A DNA stretch of 64,000 nt. Source: DATBRC01 sp036560485 (GTDB lineage Bacteria > Pseudomonadota > Gammaproteobacteria > Burkholderiales > Burkholderiaceae_D). Positions 60,764-64,000 of this stretch are shown here, piece after piece (position 1 is the first letter of the stretch; each line of letters begins with the position of its first letter). The translations under genes were made by a program, and so were the position numbers. The notes beneath the pieces are model-generated. The model saw only the letters and a program-made list of their open reading frames with translations. It ran no database searches and was not told where the DNA came from. The stretch covers positions 1-64,000 of the forward strand of contig DATBRC010000057.1 in NCBI GenBank assembly GCA_036560485.1, in the 5' to 3' direction.

Positions 60764-60799
60764 AAAAAAGCGCGGTCAGGAAACCTGCCGCGCTTTTTT
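60764..60799 (-). terminator. Terminator of pckG
   Basis: Arms AAAAAAGCGCGG(t)CAGG (60764-60780) and CCTGCCGCGCTTTTTT (60784-60799) form a stem with one bulge and a 3-base loop, 15 bases past the pckG stop. A and T runs on both flanks make it a bidirectional terminator. Confidence 0.88.
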
Positions 60800-60813
60800 G
60801 GTTGCTTGCTCGA

Positions 60814-62670
60814 TTATGCAGCTAGCCGTTTTTCCAGCTGTTCTTTTGCCGTTACCAATTCTTTCGGCAAATGATACTTCAGCTTTTCAAACAACTCGGC
60901 GTGCAATTTCAATTCGGCTTCCCATGACGCCTTATCGATCGACGTGATACGGTCGAATTGCGCTTGGGTGAAATCGAGGCCATCCCATTTCAAATCGCTG
61001 AATTGCGGTGTGACACCAAAGATGTTTTCCACCCCGCCCGCCTTGCCTTCAATGCGATCCAGCATCCACTTCAGCACGCGCATGTTGTCGCCAAAACCAG
61101 GCCAGACAAACTTGCCGTTTTCATCGGTGCGGAACCAGTTGACACAATAGATCTTCGGCAAAGCCGCGCCGGTTGCCGCGAGCTTTTCACCCACGTTCAA
61201 CCAGTGCTGGAAATAGTCGCTCATGTTGTAGCCCGTGAACGGCAACATGGCGAATGGATCGCGACGAACCACGCCCATTTGGCCGACAGCTGCGGCAGTG
61301 GTTTCAGAGCCCATGGTCGCTGCCATGTAAACACCTTCAACCCAGTCACGTGCTTCGGTAACCAGCGGCACGGTGGTGGAGCGGCGGCCACCGAAAATAA
61401 ATGCCGAAATCGGTACACCGGCAGGATCGTCCCATGCAGGATCGATCACCGGGTTTTGTGTTGCTGCGACGGTGAAGCGTGCATTTGGATGTGCGGCTTT
61501 ACGGCCGGTTTCCTTTGCGATTTCCGGCGTCCAATCCTTGCCTTGCCAATTGATCAGGTGCGAAGGCACTTCCTTGGTCATGCCTTCCCACCAGACATCG
61601 CCGTCGTCGGTCAATGCAACGTTGGTGAAGATGGTCGAATTTTCCAGCGATGCCATGCAGTTGGAGTTGGTGGCGGTGTTGGTGCCTGGTGCCACGCCGA
61701 AATAACCTGCTTCCGGATTGATCGCATACAAGCGGCCGTCTTTGCCCGGTTTGATCCATGCAATGTCGTCGCCGATGGTGGTGACTTTCCAGCCGTTGAA
61801 TGTTTTTGGCGGAATCAACATCGCAAAGTTGGTCTTGCCGCAAGCAGATGGGAACGCGGCTGCGACGTAATGTTTTTTACCCTCAGGCGATTCAACACCC
61901 AGGATCAACATGTGCTCAGCCAGCCAGCCTTGCTCGCGTCCCATGTTGGATGCGATGCGCAATGCGAAGCACTTTTTACCCAACAATGCATTGCCGCCGT
62001 AACCGGAACCGTAAGACCAGATCTCGCGTGTTTCTGGGAAGTGCACGATGTACTTGGTGCTGTTGCATGGCCACTTCACATCTTGTTGGCCAGGTTGCAA
62101 CGGTGCGCCGACGGAATGCACGCATGGAACGAATTCACCATTGGTGCCGAGCACGTCGATCACGGCTTTGCCCATGCGGGTCATGACCTTCATGTTAACC
62201 GTCGCATACGCGGAGTCGGTCAGTTGAACGCCAATGTGCGCAATCGGTGAACCGAGCGGGCCCATCGAGAATGGCACAACGTACATGGTGCGGCCCTGCA
62301 TGCAACCGTCGAACAAGCCATTCAACGTGGTGCGCATTTCAGCAGGCGCCATCCAGTTATTGGTCGGGCCGGCATCTTCCTGTTTTGCAGAGCAAATGAA
62401 GGTGCGGTCTTCAACGCGTGCGACGTCTGATGGGTCGGAGCAAGCCAGATAGCTGTTCGGGCGCTTGGCCTGATTCAGCTTTTTCATGGTGCCGGAGGCG
62501 ACCATCTGAGCGCACAAGCTGTCGAACTCTTCTTGCGAACCATCACACCAGTAGATGCGAGCGGGCTTGGCCAGTGCAGCGACTTCTGCTACCCAATTGA
62601 TTAATTTTTGTTGCTTAACATACGACGGGGCGTTTACTGAAGCTACGCCACCCATGACGGGTTGATTCAT
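60814..62670 (-). CDS. pckG: Phosphoenolpyruvate carboxykinase (GTP)
   Basis: Cytosolic enzyme of 618 residues that makes phosphoenolpyruvate from oxaloacetate and GTP, the first step of gluconeogenesis. The PEPCK P-loop is FPSACGKTNFAML. The metal site and kinase motifs are visible in TTIGDDIAWIKPGKDGRLYAINPEAGYFGVAPGT, and GGRRSTTVPLV is the guanine-side signature. The start ATG has GGAGG 8 bases upstream. The length is normal for the GTP type. Confidence 0.96.
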   Translation of the reverse strand: MNQPVMGGVASVNAPSYVKQQKLINWVAEVAALAKPARIYWCDGSQEEFDSLCAQMVASGTMKKLNQAKRPNSYLACSDPSDVARVEDRTFICSAKQEDAGPTNNWMAPAEMRTTLNGLFDGCMQGRTMYVVPFSMGPLGSPIAHIGVQLTDSAYATVNMKVMTRMGKAVIDVLGTNGEFVPCVHSVGAPLQPGQQDVKWPCNSTKYIVHFPETREIWSYGSGYGGNALLGKKCFALRIASNMGREQGWLAEHMLILGVESPEGKKHYVAAAFPSACGKTNFAMLIPPKTFNGWKVTTIGDDIAWIKPGKDGRLYAINPEAGYFGVAPGTNTATNSNCMASLENSTIFTNVALTDDGDVWWEGMTKEVPSHLINWQGKDWTPEIAKETGRKAAHPNARFTVAATQNPVIDPAWDDPAGVPISAFIFGGRRSTTVPLVTEARDWVEGVYMAATMGSETTAAAVGQMGVVRRDPFAMLPFTGYNMSDYFQHWLNVGEKLAATGAALPKIYCVNWFRTDENGKFVWPGFGDNMRVLKWMLDRIEGKAGGVENIFGVTPQFSDLKWDGLDFTQAQFDRITSIDKASWEAELKLHAELFEKLKYHLPKELVTAKEQLEKRLAA

Positions 62671-63122
62671 AAAAACTACCTCCAATGCCAATAAAGAAAT
62701 CTTGTCACGGCAGGATCGTCGTTAGCATATAGCAGGCGCTTATTAATTAGCGGTACGGCGGTCTTGTCGACGGGCGGTTGGTTTGCCAACCGCAAAGCCC
62801 ATAATGGAATAATGATTGGGCTCGCGGGGGGTCTCCGCCCGCTTTGCATGCGAAAATTAGTTGGCGATTGTACACCCGAGGGCTAGGTCAGCTCAATGAT
62901 TACGGCCAAGCTTGAAGCAAAAATAATGGAATGGCTTGATAAGTTACATAGATTGTTAAAACAAGTTGCCAATATTTAACATTAATTTATAAAACATCAG
63001 CTAAATTATATGAAAATCGAAATTCTTGACGTTCATCAACATTGTAGTCGAGCACTAAATTGTTATGAGATTTTGAATGCCCATCAGGTCAAGGTATTGA
63101 CGAATTCAAAGCGTGGAATTGG
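62671..63122. other. Intergenic region upstream of pckG
   Basis: About 450 bases with no supported gene. It must hold the pckG promoter. A hairpin GCGGTTGG/CCAACCGC (62774-62781 with 62786-62793) and GC-rich palindromic fragments are seen near 62771-62870, then an AT-rich part. No operator was recognised. Confidence 0.45.
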
Positions 63123-63884
63123 TCAGCGTGCAGTGTCGTCGGACATATCAACTACACGAGTGGGCATGCTGACTGGATTCACCAACGCAGTCGAGCCGCG
63201 CCACATATTTGCCCAGCCCGGTGGCCAGGGCAATGACGGTCCGGAATATTCAGGCACATTACGACGCACGGGAATAACCGGTAACGATGCAGGGATCGGG
63301 CCGTCGCGGCAATCCCATCCCAAACTGAATGCATAGTTCGGCAACAGCGCATCGCATACCGTATTGAACCAATCGGTATGATCTTCATCGCGTCCTAATG
63401 CATGAGCCAAACCTTGCGGATCGAACTTGGCAAGTGCGCGCACCAACTCTTCAGTTGATGCGCCCGGCATATCGGCCCATCCCATCACCGGATTGAAGTT
63501 GTAGTCGGCACCAGATCCATACCAACCTTCACGCCACTGCCGCTCCATCCAGTTGCGCTGTCCGCTGAATAAATGCCAACGCCAATGAAGGCCGGAGGGT
63601 TTCGGCCAACTGTAAAGATAAAGTCGCTGGTAACCGGCACGATGCAAATCGCGCACCATCGCCATCAGTCGTGCATGCGGCATGCGATCCGGCGGTGTGC
63701 GGCGAAATAAAATGGGTTCGCCGTCGGCATGTTGCACTTCGTCCGACGATAAATTCAAATCCAGTGTGCGCACTTCACTTCCAAAACGCGCAGAAATCCA
63801 ACCCGTCAGCAAGTTGATCGACGTGATCACGCCATAACCGCGATAGCGGTGAAAAATAACCGTGCCGGGTGCCAAGGGCTTCAT
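63123..63884 (-). CDS. Hypothetical Trp-rich protein
   Basis: Protein of 253 residues, probably cytoplasmic. The N-terminal part (about 1-55) is rich in short beta strands and has VIFHRYRGYGVI, a pattern seen in CarD-like or SH3-like barrels. The middle (about 95-130) is strikingly rich in Trp and Tyr (HWRWHLFSGQRNWMERQW). The C-terminal quarter is Pro-rich. I do not recognise a family. The start at MKPLAPG has no strong ribosome site. No neighbour explains it. Confidence 0.6.
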   Translation of the reverse strand: MKPLAPGTVIFHRYRGYGVITSINLLTGWISARFGSEVRTLDLNLSSDEVQHADGEPILFRRTPPDRMPHARLMAMVRDLHRAGYQRLYLYSWPKPSGLHWRWHLFSGQRNWMERQWREGWYGSGADYNFNPVMGWADMPGASTEELVRALAKFDPQGLAHALGRDEDHTDWFNTVCDALLPNYAFSLGWDCRDGPIPASLPVIPVRRNVPEYSGPSLPWPPGWANMWRGSTALVNPVSMPTRVVDMSDDTAR

Positions 63885-64000
63885 TGAAATTAATAAAAAT
63901 ATAAAGCGTTAATAAACGGTGTGCTACGTAAAAAGCTTCTTAGATTCTATCCCGGGAAATGCCGTTGTTGTACAGCGAAATCATAAAATTGATTTGCCCA
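63885..64000. other. Window end, no feature seen
   Basis: The last 116 bases are AT-rich and gene-free in view. They may hold the promoter of the Trp-rich protein gene. Confidence 0.3.

Noticed and set aside
60958..62250. Long plus-strand frame (430 codons) opposite pckG
   Set aside because: Cys/His-rich shadow of pckG with no independent evidence.

Overview
The window looks like a chromosomal segment of a betaproteobacterium. The best guess is Burkholderiales, family Oxalobacteraceae (Herminiimonas/Janthinobacterium-like). This rests on protein style, a moderate GC content with AT-rich spacers, and the linkage mnmG-rsmG-parA-parB-atpIBEFHAGDC with parS sites beside hemE, glpD and priA. The genus is an inference from memory of such sequences, not a search result. 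No rRNA, tRNA, CRISPR array, insertion sequence or prophage was recognised. Most genes lie on the minus strand, as expected for one replichore arm.

Layout: 1-570 is a gene-free, nested inverted-repeat element. 0.57-4.0 kb holds a proline iminopeptidase, a REC-GGDEF-EAL c-di-GMP protein and slyX. 4.4-7.0 kb is a plus-strand NitT/TauT-type ABC importer operon. 7.0-10.4 kb holds a small lipoprotein and a 928-residue secreted esterase with two PHB-depolymerase-like catalytic domains. 10.9-13.8 kb holds a glutathione S-transferase, a nitronate monooxygenase, a DUF3147 protein and a LysE exporter. 14.0-17.7 kb is an accessory-looking run of short genes. It includes an ECF-type sigma factor flanked by two cysteine-motif membrane proteins, and a glucosaminidase beside a small membrane protein. 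17.9-29 kb holds rep helicase, an MFS exporter, an HNH endonuclease, a class II ribonucleotide reductase with a textbook FNR-type promoter, and priA.

28,957-29,759 is an AT-rich spacer between priA and hemE. It carries two diverged tandem copies of a unit that starts with DnaA-box-like sites. hemE, glpD and a CoA-binding protein follow, then the complete F1Fo ATP synthase operon with a recognisable sigma-70 promoter and an inverted repeat between atpG and atpD. The parB-parA-rsmG-mnmG cluster comes next, with two parS sites just upstream.

45-60 kb is mainly metabolic: a TauE-type exporter, a five-gene branched-chain amino-acid-type ABC importer, a GMC dehydrogenase plus CoA-acylating semialdehyde dehydrogenase (a pairing that suggests 3-hydroxypropionate-type catabolism), an MTA/SAH nucleosidase, PutA and a LysR regulator. 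The right end carries a small GIY-YIG-like protein, GTP-dependent PEP carboxykinase and an unrecognised Trp-rich protein.

The strongest candidates for something new are the sigma-factor/CPxC membrane-protein operon with its hairpin leader, and the duplicated DnaA-box unit next to hemE.
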